Numbered from the stretch's first letter, positions 48,173-61,612 are shown. The stretch is 64,000 nucleotides of DNA from Formicarius rufipectus (GCA_013399695.1 VXAU01003997.1:496001-560000); one strand, 5' to 3'. Notes: generated from the letters alone by a model not told the origin. Numbers and translations are program-made.

Positions 48173-50160
48173 GTTATGATTATTGCTTTATCCTACAACT
48201 CCCCCCTATGCACTCCCACTATGCCTTTCTAGCCTGCTCTGTTAAGAAAAAAAATTTTGCAGGATCACCTTGCCTTATAATCCCTCCCAGCAACTTCTAA
48301 ATAGGCAAGTTTATTTTAAGCAAGTCACCAAGAGGTGCAAAATTGTGAAAAACACCAAGTTCCTACAAGTTTCATGATATCTGGTGGAAAAAGACACTCA
48401 GGTTTGTCTGTCTCACTCAGTAGCTTTTAGACTGCACAGTCAGAGCTCTCAACTAGCTAAAGTTCATTTAGGGAGTCAGAGAGCATGGGAAAGGGAGAAA
48501 ACAACGTGCAGGTGCTCACAGGACAGAAGGAGGAAGCTGAATGAAAAGGAGTGAAGCTCAGGGAAGGAGGGCAGACCAGGGATAACAACCCAAACTTCAT
48601 CCAAGGAACTACCAACAAGCAACTAGTTGCAGTTTAGTTGCTGCTACTTGGAAAACAATTTATGTTTAACTCGAATCCAGACACTCTTATCATGCACACA
48701 CTGGCATGCTGATAAATTCAAGCTTGCTTTAAAATCACACTTCAGGCTTGAAGTTTGGGATTTCTTTGTTGTTGGGGTTTTACAATAATTTTTTTCTTAC
48801 ATGAACAAAAATTTTATTGCAATAGAATTAGATTTTGCCAGGAACAAAAGGTTGAAGAAAAGTTGACACAATTTTTAGTGTGGAGGAGTAACTCTGTGGT
48901 GAAGACACAAGTGTGTACAAACATCTAGGAGGGAACACAGGGTGACTAAAAGCCTTCAGTGGAATGGGAAGACAAGTAAGCAAAAGTGCTAAATCATCAT
49001 CTGATTATGCTGGTGGAGATGCAGGGCATAATTCTGATACAGCCACGGTTTTTCTCTGCCTCTGAACAGTTTTTTTGGGGGAAAAAAAACCAAAACAAAC
49101 CTTGATTTGGACTATTAAAGATGGTTTCAATTTCTGCCTTTTTGAAAGCGGAATGCGGTGATGCTTTTCCCCTTAATTCCTTTTTCTGTCTGAGTTCTGT
49201 CTAATTATCAGGGCACAGTGCAATGTAAAAGGAGAAAAATGAGGAAAATGAGATTATATGAAAAGCATGAAGAGCAGAGAGAAAATTATGAGAAAATAGA
49301 GACGCCAAAGGTCCTCAAAGACCCTAACCTTTCTTGAAGTCAAGTAGAAGGGATTCAAACAAGAGTTTGTCTGCTCATAGAAATAAGGAATGCATTGAAA
49401 AAGGACATGAGCAACAATAATTGTGTCATTTCTCTCTTGGGACCTTGGTCAAAGGTCACAGATTTGTTTCATGCCATGGAATTAGGAGAGGAAGAGCAAG
49501 ACAGTGACTAGACTGTGGTAAGGAAATTTGGTAAGGTATCAGCATAGCATAAAATAAAAATAAAGAAATAAATAAATGGGACAAAACTTTTTTTACACAA
49601 TATATTTAAGGATTTTTCTAACAGGAAATTTCAGGGGAGCTTGTGGCCCCTGTTTATTCAGATGGTGCTGGGGCACAGAGGCATCAAACTGAGGAACAAA
49701 AAGAATACTGCTAAATCCTGCTCTATGTTTAGTTGGAAGGTGGGAGGGGGAACTAGTGGAAAGTTGCCAGGTTTCACAGCAGAAACAAAACAAATTGCAT
49801 GTTTTGGAGGAAGAGCAGGAGACAGCCACAGCTGATGGGTTACCAAACCACAAGCCCATAGGAACATGCAGACACAGAAGATAATTGAGGACTACAAGCA
49901 AAATTTGACAAAAGGCAATCAGAGCCAACTTGTAAAAGAAGCATAAAGGATTGCATTATGCATGGAAAAACAGTATCAGTTTATGCAGCTCCAGCTTTTG
50001 GAAAGATTTCTGTTGCAACTAAGAAGCAAAATTGTTCTGCATAGGATGGCAAAAGAGGGCTAAGGGTATTCATCAAGAAATTTGGTGTGTGAGCATTCTG
50101 TGTGGCTGGAGAAAAGAATCATTGGTTGGAACTGCTGGATAAGTTTATGGATATATATTA
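48173..50160. other. Non-coding, nothing recognised
   Basis: AT-rich unique sequence. A-rich AAATAAA run at 49550-49575. Confidence 0.4.
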
Positions 50161-50449
50161 GAGCCATGGAATAGTTTGGGTTGGAAGGGACTTTAAAGAT
50201 CATCTTGTTTCACCCCAAGCTATGGGCAGGGACACCTTCCACCTGCCCAGGGTGCTCAGAGCCCCATCCAACCTGGCGTGGGACACTCCCAGGGATGGGG
50301 CAGCCACAGCTTCTCTGCCCAACCTGTGCCAAGGCCAAACCACCCTCACAGGGAACAATTTCTTCCCAATATCCAATCTAACCCTGCTCTCTGTCACTCT
50401 GAAGCCTTTCCCCCTTGTCCTGTCCCTCCAGCCCCTTGGAAATAGTATC
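50161..50449 (-). mobile_element. CR1 LINE copy, young subfamily, inverted
   Basis: Plus strand: CCATGGAATAGTTTGGGTTGG, then GGGTGCTCAGAGCCCCATCC, then CTTGTCCTGTCCCTCCAGCC. It is nearly the reverse complement of the copy at 47784-48172. Confidence 0.95.
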
Positions 50450-52589
50450 ATTTCCTTGAATCCAAACTAAAACTTTCTGACTTGCAGATTTTGCTCTTGT
50501 ACCCAAGTGAAACTTGAAATGATGGGAAAGCATCAAGGAATGTTACGGTCTTAAGGGAAAGCGTTTAACTCCAAAATTGCCCCAAGTTTAAGTTCAGAGC
50601 TACTCTGGGGTGCTCCTTTCAGAGAAGTAGGTATACAGAAATGGAAAGCATGAGACAGAGACGCTCCAAGGAGTGTAGAGGATGGAAACACAAGCAAAAT
50701 ATGCCTTTTTTATTAAAAAAGGAGTTCTTGCCACCAAAGATGGCGAGTTCACAGAACTCAGATGTGGGCCAAGGTGGACACATGCTCCCTATTTGTATTT
50801 TTCAGATCTGCATTACCAGTCTCATTATTATGCAGCAGGTTTGTAGTTTGCTCTAATGCCCTTCAGTGGAAAGTTTAAAACAAGAATACCTGCTTCTGCA
50901 GTCATAAGATTAAAGCCAAAGCTGATGTGAATTCTCATAACTGAAATGTTCAAAAAAATAAAATAAAAAAAAATCTACCCAGTTAAGGAACCAGAAATCT
51001 TCAGCCTTGTTCTGTGTGTCAGTGCACACATAGATTATATATGCATATATATGCATGTGTAAACATAAATATTTATAATACATATATATTTATATGACAT
51101 ATAAACGAGCAATTTCCACTCTCTACAGCAGCAGACATCATCCTGAGGCTGAACAGCTCTGTGATGGTTTTTGTGCTTCTGATTTCCCACTCAAAGATTT
51201 ACAAGTGCTGTATTTCCATTTCAAACTGTTGTAAGATCAAGATACAAATTAACTGCCAATAATAAATTCTATTTAATATGAAAACATTATGGCAGAGCTA
51301 ATGGGCTTGAAGTGAAATGTAGGTTGCAGCATTAAATGCAGTGCAGGAAAGACCAAGGCAGAGAATTTACTGTGTCATAACAGGTAAAATGTCAAAATAA
51401 TTTCCTTCACGTTTCCGTGCAGAACTGTGTAATTTTCAAGATGGTTGAACAATTAAGAGACAAAAAGATACAGAGAAAAAGAAAGAAAGAAAAAGTCTTG
51501 CAAAATGGTTTCTCTTTAGTGTAATTTAGCCTTGGTTGGGAATATGTTTTGATATTGATCATTGGCAAAGCTGGGCTGGTGATGACCAAACTTGACACCT
51601 GGCTCTCCTCATACTAATCTTTCCAGATGGGAGAGTTTACTTTGGTTCCCATCTGTTCCTTTTCAGTAAGAAAAAGGAAGGAAAACCCAAAATTGCTAAA
51701 ACATTTTATGGCTTTTAAAAGTATATTTGAGGTTCTTTTCAAGTCCTTTATTCTGTACCACATTCCTGTGGAAGGCTGGTGATGGCACCTATGATTATTT
51801 ACCTCAGATCAAAGGTAGAAGGCCAGTTTCAAATTTCATATTTAGCCTGAGATAATTTATCTGGATGAAATACATGGGTGGAAAAACCGAAAGGGTTGGA
51901 GTCACCTCATCAGCACCTACTTGCAAAAGCAGTGGAGAAAACAAGCAAGGAAGCAAGCAAACAAGGGGAGCATCAGACTTGTGATTAGATAACTTTTGAT
52001 GCCATCTCACAGCAGAATTTCAGATGAAACTTTGCTAGCTCAGATCAGGCAAACTGTTTCTACATTAAGAGAACTTTTGGTTTGTTTGTTTATTTGTGCA
52101 GAAACAACCCCTCTCATTTCCCTGGTTGCTTGTAGTAGTTTCTCTGTTGAGTTCTCAGGTCTTGACTCTGGCCTAAATTTTCACTGTCTTGAGATGAACT
52201 TATTCCCTAGGGGTCCATTAGGCTCCTTCCATGTAAGTGGGGTCAGAAATAGGCCTCTGCTAAGCTAGTTATCTCCAGAGCTGGCAACTGCCTCTCCAAG
52301 AAAATTTAGCAGGAGGAAAATAGAAGCTGATGGATGGGAAAAGACAGAAAAAAACTCCCAAAGTGAAATCCACCAATGGAAATCTGCCAGGTAACCAGGA
52401 AATAATTTTGGATGTGACTTTGTAGTCTGTAAGTTTCCATGTGTTGCTAAAAAATATCAGTTAATCAGTAAAAACATTCAGAAAGCAATTAGAATAAACA
52501 ATTCTCCCTAGATAGCCATAAATATTTAGGCATGTTTGTGAATAAAAATTATGATAATAACATTTATGGACCTGGCTGAAGGAAGGTTG
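50450..52589. other. Non-coding, AT-rich
   Basis: No exon recognised. An alternating AT stretch with ATATATGCATATATATGCATG lies at 51036-51100. Confidence 0.4.
51036..51100. repeat. AT-rich alternating repeat with internal palindromes
   Basis: TATATATGCATATATATGCA and TATATTTATATGACATATA are self-complementary or nearly so. Confidence 0.9.
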
Positions 52590-53119
52590 TGGTGCCCATG
52601 TGTATCCTGCTCTTGTGAGACCCTGCCTGGAGTATTGGATCCTGTTCTGGTGCACCCAAAATAAGAAGGAAGCAAGTCCAGAGGAGTTGCTAAGGGGACT
52701 GGAGCACTTCCCCTAGAAAGACAGGCTGAGAAAGTTGGGGCTGTTCATCCTGGAGAAGAGAAAGTTGTGTGGAGACCTCACAGCACCTCCCAGTATCTGG
52801 AGGGGCCTCCAGGGAAACTGGAGAAGGACTTGTCATCAGGAACTGTAGTGAGAGGAAAAGGGGGAATGGCTTCAAACCGAAAGATGGGAAGTTTAGGTTA
52901 GATACAAAGAAGAAATCATTTACTGTGAGGGTGATGAGGCACTGGAACAGGTTGACACCAGAGCTGTGGGTGCCCCATCACTAAAAGTGCTCAAGGCCAC
53001 GTTGGATGGGGTTCTGAGTAGCCTGGGATAGTGGAAGGTGTCCCTATCCTCAGCAGGAGAACTGGAATGGGATGATCTTTAATGTCCCTTCCAACTCATG
53101 CCATTCTATGATTCTATGA
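52590..53119 (+). mobile_element. CR1 LINE copy, about 530 bp
   Basis: GAGACCCTGCCTGGAGTATTGG (equivalent to the CR1 tail-UTR junction), then GAGAAAGTTGGGGCTGTTCA, then GGTTGGATGGGG-like GTTGGATGGGGTTCTGAG, and a clean tail CCATTCTATGATTCTATGAG. Confidence 0.95.
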
Positions 53120-53590
53120 GAGCAGGAAGTTAATCAAACCTTTCTCTACAGAAGAGTTCCTGTAGAGGACCAAGAAAATGTCTGATTCTAATCATCCCAA
53201 AAGATCATGTTGTCCTGAGGGAACTGGAAAAAGGCTATAGCTTAGTTCATGTGCCCCACCAAGCAGTCTGATCACCTGAGAGGACCCTCAACATGTTTAC
53301 ATTCACCTGGCAGAGAAGGGACCACTTTACACAGCAGGATGCCTTAACCTCAACCTACAGTGCGTTTGGGCAAATTGTTCTTGGAGATCTCTGCAACATC
53401 ATCCAAGAAGAAATAAGGCTACTTATCCAGGTGCAGTTCTGTTTGTAGCTTGGAGGATCTGGAGACTCTCCGTGAGCAAAGGTGCAGGCATGTCAGTTTG
53501 TATCAGCGACAGTCTGGAACCCTGTCTGGGGTGTTGCCAGGCTACAGATACCTCAGTTATCTTTGGGAGGTGGCACTAAGACTTTCACAG
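53120..53590. other. Non-coding spacer between two CR1 copies
   Basis: Unique sequence separating tail-to-tail CR1 copies. No gene seen. Confidence 0.4.
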
Positions 53591-54095
53591 GACCACAGAA
53601 TCATTAAGGTTGGAAAGATCTCCAAGATCATCAAGTCCAACCTGTGACCGATGATCCCCATGTCAACTAGACCAGAGCACTGAGTGCCACATCCAGCCAT
53701 GAAATGGGGATTCCACCACCTCCCTGGGCAGCACCCTCCAGTGCCCAACCACCCTTTCAATGAAGAAATTCTTCCTGATGCCCAACCTCAACCTTTCCCT
53801 CTTGCAACTTGAGGCTATTTCCTCTTATCCAGTCACCTGGGAGAAGAGACTGACCCTCACCTGGCTACCACCTCCTGTCAGGGAGGTGTAAAAAGTGCTA
53901 AGGTCACCCCTGAGTCTCCTTTTCTCCAGGCTAAACATCCCCAGCTCCCTCAGTTGCTCCTCATGGGACTTGTGCTCCAGACCCTTCCCCAGCTCCATTG
54001 CCCTTCTCTGGACATGCTACGGTCTCTAAATGTCTTTCTCAAAGTGAGAGGCCCAGAATGGACACAGCACTTGAGGTGCAGCCCCACCAGTGTAA
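53591..54095 (-). mobile_element. CR1 LINE copy, about 500 bp, inverted
   Basis: Plus strand: CACAGAATCATTAAGGTTGG, then CCAGTGCCCAACCACCCTTTC, then TTTCTCCAGGCTAAACATCC and TGCTCCAGACCCTTCCCCAG. Confidence 0.95.
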
Positions 54096-56003
54096 CCTCT
54101 TTATTTTGAGAAAGGGCTCTTCTCCAAGAACAAGTTATTTATTCAGATATTTCTGTTATTCTCAACAATGATACCTTTTATTTTCACTTCTTCCTCAAGG
54201 AATGCCATCACAAAAAATGACTTCAAAAGCAAAATTGGAACCAAACTGCTCCTCTAAAAAGGTCTATTGCCAGCTGTCCTACTGCCCCCCCAGGACTGTG
54301 TTGTTGCTACCAAACTGTACATGGGAAAGCACTCAATGCCACAGCAGTGAATGGCACTCAGGTTGGATGGTAGGAAAATTTTAAGTGGAGTCATGGAAGG
54401 CCAGTCACTTGATGAATTTAAAATTAGACATGACAGAGCTTTGAAGAATATGCTCTCTGCTTGGCTGGGATCTTGGAACCACAAACCATATTAGGAGATA
54501 TTAGATTGCACTGGATAGATTTTGGTGGTTTTTAATCTCCAGCCCCGAGGAATTTCACTTTACCTTCCAAGCCCAACAGCTTTCAGAGTTTTTTGGGGAG
54601 GGGGGAAACAGTTTCATGCCCTTGGTTGTTCCGGGTGAACAGACTTCACTGGCTTTGTCCTTGCAGCTCCAAGTACCAGTTCCCTGGGCTGTGGATGGCT
54701 GGTGTCTCTACCAGCCAACACATGGGTCAACAAGGACACTGAATTTGGAGTGAGGGGGAAGCCTGCCAGGATTTTAAGCTTTGATGTCCTGGGAGACTTA
54801 GTTGAGATTTAGCAGAACAAACAGGGGAATGCTTTGTTTCTGAGGAACTGACTAATTCCATCTAAAATAAAGACAAAGGATTTGTTGCAGTTTTGCCAAT
54901 CAAATACACCAGTAATCTAATATAGGCATATTTTCTCCCCCTCTCTGATTTTGGATCTCTGGTTCTGGATACCCATTCATCACCTGGAAAAAAAACCCCA
55001 ACATACAAACACCAAAGATGCAAATTCAAGGTTCCAGCCTCACTAATTTTAGTAGGATTTCCTGGGTGCAGCTGAGGGCAGAATGTGGCCTGTGGGCAGG
55101 TGGGTTTCCATGTTTGCTCAGCTGGGGACTCCTGGTTCTGTGTCAGTCACAAATAAATGCACTGGGCTCAGTGGACGTGCTGTGTAAAACCAGAGACTGA
55201 GTCAGGAAAGGCACAATCTGAACTGGAGATGCAGAGAAGGATGAGGGTAAACAAATGAACTCACCAAGGAACAACTAAATCAAGATTTGCTTCATCGTGG
55301 TTCAAAGGACAGCAAACACTGAAAACTCATCGGCTTTTATTTCAGGGGAATGAGGCAAATGAGAGCAACCTCTGACAAAAATGTAAAATTAACAGGAGGA
55401 TTTCTCAGTAGAGGAAAGACAGGGAAAAATCAAACAAACAAACAAACAGAAAAATCACTGGACTTTAAAAACATTTCTGTTTCCCCAAAATGCAACCTCT
55501 TCCAAGGGAGACCACTCCCTCTCCTAGCAGATGTGAAAAGCAGCTTTAGATTCCCAGGGCAAGATTTAATTCTGTGACCCTTTTGTTGGTTTTTGTTCTG
55601 TTTTCTTTTCTTAAAACAACAATAACAACAACAAATGCTCCACCTGAAACTCATCTCAGGGTAGTATTTAGAGTGTTTTGCTTTTCACAGAGCCTGTTAA
55701 AATTACTCTTTCAAAAAAAACCCCCAAACATAGCTCTTGAGTGTTTCAAACTCATAAAGGCAGTTTGAACATAGAAATGGCACCCCTCTGCAGAAATAAA
55801 AAAAAATCTCTGCCCGAATTTCTTCATGAATAGCTTTTTGTATTTATTAATGTATCCATTAATAAATGGATTCAACACTTTGTTCTAAGTATATAAAGAG
55901 CCCATCTAGGATGAAAGACATATTAAGGTAATATTTCCTAAAGATGTCCCAATATGGTGAGATGTTTGCTATATCCTTCAGAAAGAGTTTCATTCTGTAA
56001 AAG
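54096..56003. other. Non-coding, nothing recognised
   Basis: Unique sequence. An (AAAC)n run lies at 55431-55448 and an AAC-rich run near 55614-55634. Confidence 0.4.
55431..55448. repeat. (AAAC)n microsatellite
   Basis: CAAA units repeated four to five times. Confidence 0.9.
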
Positions 56004-56530
56004 TCAGAGAATTGTGAGTTGGTTTGTGTTGGAAGGGATCAGCTCATCCCAACCCCCTGCCACGGGCGGGGACACCTTCCACCAGCCCAGGGTGCTCAGA
56101 GCCCCATCCAACCTGGCCTGGGACACTTCCAGGGATGGGGCAGCCACAGCTTCTCTGCCCAACCTGTGCCAGGGCCTGCCCACCCTCACAGGGAACAATT
56201 TCTTCCCAATATCCAGTCTAACCCTGCTCTCTGTCCATTTGAAGCCATTCCCCCTTGTCCTGTCCCTCCATCCCTTGGAAATAGTCTCTCTCCATCTTCC
56301 CTGTGGGCTCCTTCAGGCACTGGAAGGCCACAATGAGGTGCCCCCAAAGCCTTCTCTTCTCCAGGCTGGACAATCCCAGCTCTGCCAGCCTTTCCTCCCA
56401 GCAGAGCTGCTCCAGCCCTCTGATCCTCTTGGTGTCCCTGCTCTGGCCTCGCTCCCACAGCTCCCTGTGCTGTCTGTGCTGGGACCCCAGGGCTGGGGGC
56501 AGCTCTGCAGGGGGGTGTCCCCAGAGCTGA
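56004..56530 (-). mobile_element. CR1 LINE copy, about 530 bp, young subfamily
   Basis: Plus strand: GGGTGCTCAGAGCCCCATCC, then AACAATTTCTTCCCAATATCC, then CTTCTCCAGGCTGGACAATCC and TCTGATCCTCTTGGTGTCCC. It is close to the reverse complement of 21990-22480. The 204-aa plus and 138-aa minus frames are CR1 artefacts. Confidence 0.95.
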
Positions 56531-57135
56531 AAATCTCACTCCCCAACAGACTGTACAGCCACCAGTAAAGTGTCTCCAGGACTGACTTGCAAGTGGCACC
56601 ACACCTGATCAACAGAGCAGGGCCAGGTTATGGTGCAAAGCATTGCCACACAAAGCCTTCTTCCTGTAGGCTGCTGCCACTGCAGGAGGCACAGAGCAGA
56701 GCTGAAGGATGTGTCTGGCATATGGTTGCACTCACCACACACATCTGAGCTGAAAGAGCAACTCTTCTTTAAGACACAGATGTGAGAAATGTGAGCATTC
56801 GTATTGTCATTTACAAAGCCAAGAATGTTTAGCAGAGCTCCTGCTTGTTGGATTTGGAGATCTTCATTGTATTAATGGTTTCTATTACTATTGATATGAA
56901 AACTTCCACTCAGCTCTGAAGAGGAGTGTCAGCTCCTGCTTTCTGGGCCAGAGGGCCATAAGGCTCAGAGATGTGAGAGCCCTCATTGCTACCAGTGCCA
57001 AGGAGTTTTTCAATACAGCTGTTTTCAACTTCGTGTCTATCTGGAGAAGCTGCTACATAGTCCTTGGGAACAGGAGATGTCTTAATACTACACATTGCTC
57101 TTGAGATGAAAATGTCTTTCCCTTCTTTTTCTAAT
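56531..57135. other. Non-coding, nothing recognised
   Basis: Unique sequence between two minus-strand CR1 copies. Confidence 0.4.
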
Positions 57136-57530
57136 AGAATATCCTGGACTGGAAGGGACCCCCAAAGATCATTGAGTCCAGCTCCTCTCTCCTCACAGGA
57201 GGCTCCAAAAATCCCACCATGTGTCTGAGAGTGTTGTCCAAGCATTCCTTGAGCCCTGCCAGCCTTGGTGCTGTGCCCACTGACCTGGGGAGCCTGTTCA
57301 GTGCCCACCACCTTCTGGGGGAAGAACCTTTTCTAGTATCTCATCCAAACCTCCCTGGAACAGCTCTAGACCATTCCCTCAGGGGGGTCCCTGGTCCCCA
57401 CAGAGCAGAGATCAGTGCCTGCCCCTCCACTGCCCCTCCTGAGGAACCTGCAGGTGCTGTGAGGTCTCCCCTCTGTCTCCCCTTCTCCAGCTGAACAGAC
57501 CAAGTGACCACAGTCACTCCTCATGTGGTT
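57136..57530 (-). mobile_element. CR1 LINE 3' fragment, same subfamily as the long copy
   Basis: Plus strand: CTGGAAGGGACCCCCAAAGA, then CCAGCCTTGGTGCTGTGCCC, then CTGGGGGAAGAACCTTTTC. It mirrors the 3' part of 17668-18110. Confidence 0.95.
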
Positions 57531-57822
57531 TCACCCTTTATTTGGAAAAGGAAGTTCGTTTTGTCCAAAGCCTTGAGGGATCTCACTTCTTCCCCCTTAA
57601 GTCAGATGTGGGGTGTTTTATGATACTAAAGAAATAGGTGCCTGATGTTCGAGAACTGAAATTAGAGAGCAACTGGGTGGGATCTCTGGTGGTCAGGAAG
57701 GATGAGGTGGGATCACTGTGAGGGAGCCTGGCCCAAGCAGAGATGCTGCTTGTGGGAGTGACAGAGCTGAGGTGGATGAGGAGGGTGTCAGAACACCACT
57801 GTGATGACAAGGTCATCCTTAT
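57531..57822. other. Non-coding spacer
   Basis: No feature recognised. Confidence 0.4.
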
Positions 57823-57955
57823 AGACTGGCCTGGGTTGGAAGGCAGAGGAAAGATCATCCCATTCCAATCCCCTGCCATGGGCAGGGACACCTTCCTCTA
57901 GACCAGGTGGCTCAAAGCCCCATCCAACCTGGCCTTGGACACTTCCCTGCCAGGA
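57823..57955 (-). mobile_element. Short CR1 LINE 3' end
   Basis: Plus strand: GGCCTGGGTTGGAAGGCAGAG, then CTGCCATGGGCAGGGACACC, then AAGCCCCATCCAACCTGGCC. Confidence 0.95.
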
Positions 57956-60900
57956 AAGCAGGCACAGCTTGTAGAACAATTCCAAGAGTTGGTCAATGCA
58001 GCAAAGAACAAATCTCTGACAATCTTATATGGCCTGGAGGGAGGGCAAGGGCAGTGCCAGGAAGGGCAGGAAGTGGAGGACAAGAAATAAGATGCCAACC
58101 ACATATTGATCTCTTCCAGTGACACTGATGCATGTTCTCATTGGCCTGCACATACACACATTCAGCTTACACAACTCCCTTCTAACCTGCAAAACAAACC
58201 TGGCCTGAAAAGTGGATTTAGGGCACAAAACAAGATGCTGGTAAAACAGGATGCTGGTCTGGTGGCCTCACACCTGGTGTGTCACTGAGCAGTCTGGAAA
58301 CCTGAAAGGGTAAAGCTGAAGAGAAATGGAACAGGGCTGCAAATGGATAGAAAGAATCTAAAGCACAGGGGCAAAATTATTATATAGAAGGACAAAGATT
58401 GGTTAGAAAAATGGGCAGAAAATAAGAGATTCAGAGGAGAAAAGCCTAAGGTAATAGATCTAGGGAAAATCAATTCAGAGCACCTGTATTAAATGTCAGG
58501 GAGGAAGTTGGAAAAGCATAATATTGAAAATTAGCTAGCTGTGATTTAAACAAGGAATTAGTGCTGGATTTATTAGAGAGAAGTTCTTTTACAGTAGAAA
58601 GGAGACAGGGAAGAGGGAAATAGAGAATGCAAAAGTCAGAGTAATTACAGAAGGGAGACAAAGGAAGGAAAGAGGTCTCCTGTTTTTGGAACATCATCTT
58701 TATTCCTGAACGCTCTAGTACCATAAAGTTGTGAATGCAATTGAGGGAATTCAGAAAACAGAAAAAAGCTTAATTAAAAAAAAAAAAAAGTTTAAAGAGA
58801 AAAAAAATCCATATGAACCCTGTAAGACAAAGAACAGGATTAAACAAAGGACAGCTAAAGGCAAGTATTTGAGGACTATATTTAGTAAACAGAAGCAAGA
58901 AAGGAAAGTTGATCAAGATGTTGGGGGATCTAAGTAGGATAACATGGAAATGTGAATAAGCAGCAAAGAAAACCTACCCTTTCAGGAAGATTTTTCTGTA
59001 TTGTGGAATTCTGTGTATCATCCATGTGGAAAGTCAGTCACATAGAGTAAGACTGCAAACTGTTTAAGAAATGAGTGGGGGAAATTTATTTTACTTATCA
59101 CAGGAGCTGAAAACATGGAAATGAATAAATATTTTCTAACTTTTGGATGCCCAAATTCAGGAAAGATCCTCCAATATGTCAGATGACATGTCCCTCTCAA
59201 TGGCCATTACCTATTCCAGAGCAGGATTCTCAAGTGGTGTCACTGGAGTTTATTTCTGTTGGCATCTTGTATTTTGGGTTTGTGCACACCACTTAGATGC
59301 TAGGAGTGGGTAGGAAAGTGTAAGGAATGCTTTCAAAAAGACACACAGAGACATGTTTCCAAATTCTTTCAAAGCATTTCTTAAATATTTCTGCTGTAGC
59401 CTTTGAATCTAAGGAGCCTTTTTTAAATTTTTTTTACTTCAACTGACTATACATTATTTATTTTATTTCCCTAAGGCATCAGTCTTATCACCATCATTTA
59501 GCATTTCTGAAACCAAGCTCATCAGAGGTCTAGTTTCTCTCCCATACAGCACACTGGGGAAACTGGTCAAATGTCTCCCTCAGATTTGCAAGGTCTGTAT
59601 TTGGTAGCCAAAAGCCATAATATCTGACCTTGGCTTGAAGCAGAAACAAAATACTGCCCAAATCTCATCTCCTGAGAGGATAGAATCTGATTTTGTCTTG
59701 CAAGTGTGTCCACCTCCTGGCTGAGGCAGAAGCCACAGGAGAGGATGCTATCTTAGAACTTGTCTAACCACAGAGCTATTCAGAAGCAGCTGCTGGGTTT
59801 AAATTTCATGTTCACAACCTGAATTCACTTCTGGGTGCAGACAAGCCTTTGAAAACTCACACAGAGTACAAAGTACTTCTTCCTTCTGCAACTCTACAGT
59901 TCACTGCCTGTCACCTCTGACTGTATTGATTTAGACCTGGCAAATGTGGGCGAATTTTTGTAGGGCATTGCCTAGAAATACATACTTCTGAATTAAATAG
60001 ATTAACACTTTCTCACATGATAACTCAGCTAATGTAAGATAAAACATATAAGATCTATAGCAGGGACAACCTCAAAATAAGGAATTTATTGCTGGAAGAT
60101 GTGAAAGAGCAACTGAGAAGCACATTTATTGCTGTAGTTCCATTATGGGCAACATGCAGAGTGGAAGCACAGAAAATGCTGGAGGAGTGCTGCAGATCTT
60201 CCCCTGTAGGATGCAATTCCCCAGGAGGCTTTTCCATCACCTCTGGTGCAGGTTTGATATAGATAACACAAATGGGCCTGGTCCTACAGAATCTGTATAT
60301 TTACATGGTTCGGCAAGCGGTGACTCCCTCTGAAGTACCAGCAGAGTGGCAGTGAGTCATGTGCACTGATTTCCCAGCGCTGCCTCATGGAAACATGGAA
60401 TACTCTGCTCTCCTTTCCATGTGCTTTGAAATGCAACCAACACATTACTGCACTGGTAACTCCCAGCAAACTTTGTTTCAACAAGTTGGGACACACAACC
60501 TTCCCCAACACATCAGCATCCTCATTCACACGCACCTTCAGCACACGTTCCCTCAGATGGAAATTCCAGACACAAGCTTAGAAGCCACATTGGGAAAGAC
60601 CCTTTTGCATGTATGTGAAGAGGTGGAGAGGAGAGAGAGGCAGAGAAAGATAAGAGAGGGTGGAGTGTATGGTCCTGCTCTGACCTTTCAAATTCAAGTG
60701 GTCCTGAAGGAAACGACCACCTTGCTTAGTTTACTTGGACCACCTGAAGGAAAGAAGGAGACTTGACTGAAGTGGATGCTTGAGTGTGGTTTTACTTCCA
60801 AGTCCTTGGGAAGCATAATCTTCCCTGAGGCTTTCTGTGGAGGAGTCCCTTTCCCCTATGGCCATGATACAATCAGGAACATAGCTGTGTACATTCCCTC

Positions 60901-61277
60901 TAGCACTCATTTCACAACCTTGAAACGACTCCATATCCACCCTTACCCTTTCTCTCTTCACACGCACATCCCATCTGTCCCCTCAGAAAGTCCCTTTTCC
61001 CCATGTCCCCCCCGACAGATGCACGAACGTCCTCCCACACAGCAACAGCTGCCATCCGCCCCTGTCATCCCTGCCCACGCCACTCTGCTTTCCACTGTCC
61101 AGTCCCAGTCTCCAGCAGGAGAGACACACACACACACACATGGCCCTGCACAAGCAAACATCTGCAGGGATGCCCAGATATTCCAGTCCTTGCAAACAGA
61201 CTTCTCTGGCTCTGTCACAGCTGCAGAGGAGTCCAGGAAGGCACAAAAATAACCCCACCATGGTTCGATTGCTCTTT
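57956..61277. other. Non-coding, nothing recognised
   Basis: Purine-rich on the plus strand at 58300-58960 and C-rich at 60930-61110. An (AC)8 run lies at 61124-61140. No exon recognised. Confidence 0.4.
61124..61140. repeat. (AC)8 microsatellite
   Basis: Uninterrupted AC dinucleotides. Confidence 0.95.
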
Positions 61278-61612
61278 CATAGAATCATCGAAACGATTGG
61301 GTTGGAAAAGACCTCCAAGATCATCAAGTCCATCCCTTGATCCAACTCCAATCCCTTTCCCAGATCATGACACTGAGTGCCACGTCCAATCTCAGCTTAA
61401 AAACCTCCAGGGATGGTGAATCCACCCTCTCTCTGGGCAGACCATTCCAATGCCTGGTCACTCCTTCTGGAAAGAATTTCTTTCTAATAATCCAACCTAA
61501 ATTTCCCCTGTCAGTGCTCAAGCTCGAGCCCCCTTGTCCTATTGCTGCTGCCTGGGAGAAGGGACCAACCCCACCTGGCTACAACCTCCCTTCAGGGAGT
61601 TGTAGAGTTGGC
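61278..61612 (-). mobile_element. CR1 LINE copy, about 335 bp
   Basis: Plus strand: CATAGAATCATCGAAACGAT, then CAAGATCATCAAGTCCATCCC, then CCAATGCCTGGTCACTCCTTC and CAACCTCCCTTCAGGGAGTTG. Confidence 0.95.

Noticed and set aside
54358..54480. Short plus-strand stretch reading ESWKASHLMNLKLDMTEL, like a LINE C-terminus
   Set aside because: Too short and interrupted by a stop. Similarity is too weak to call.
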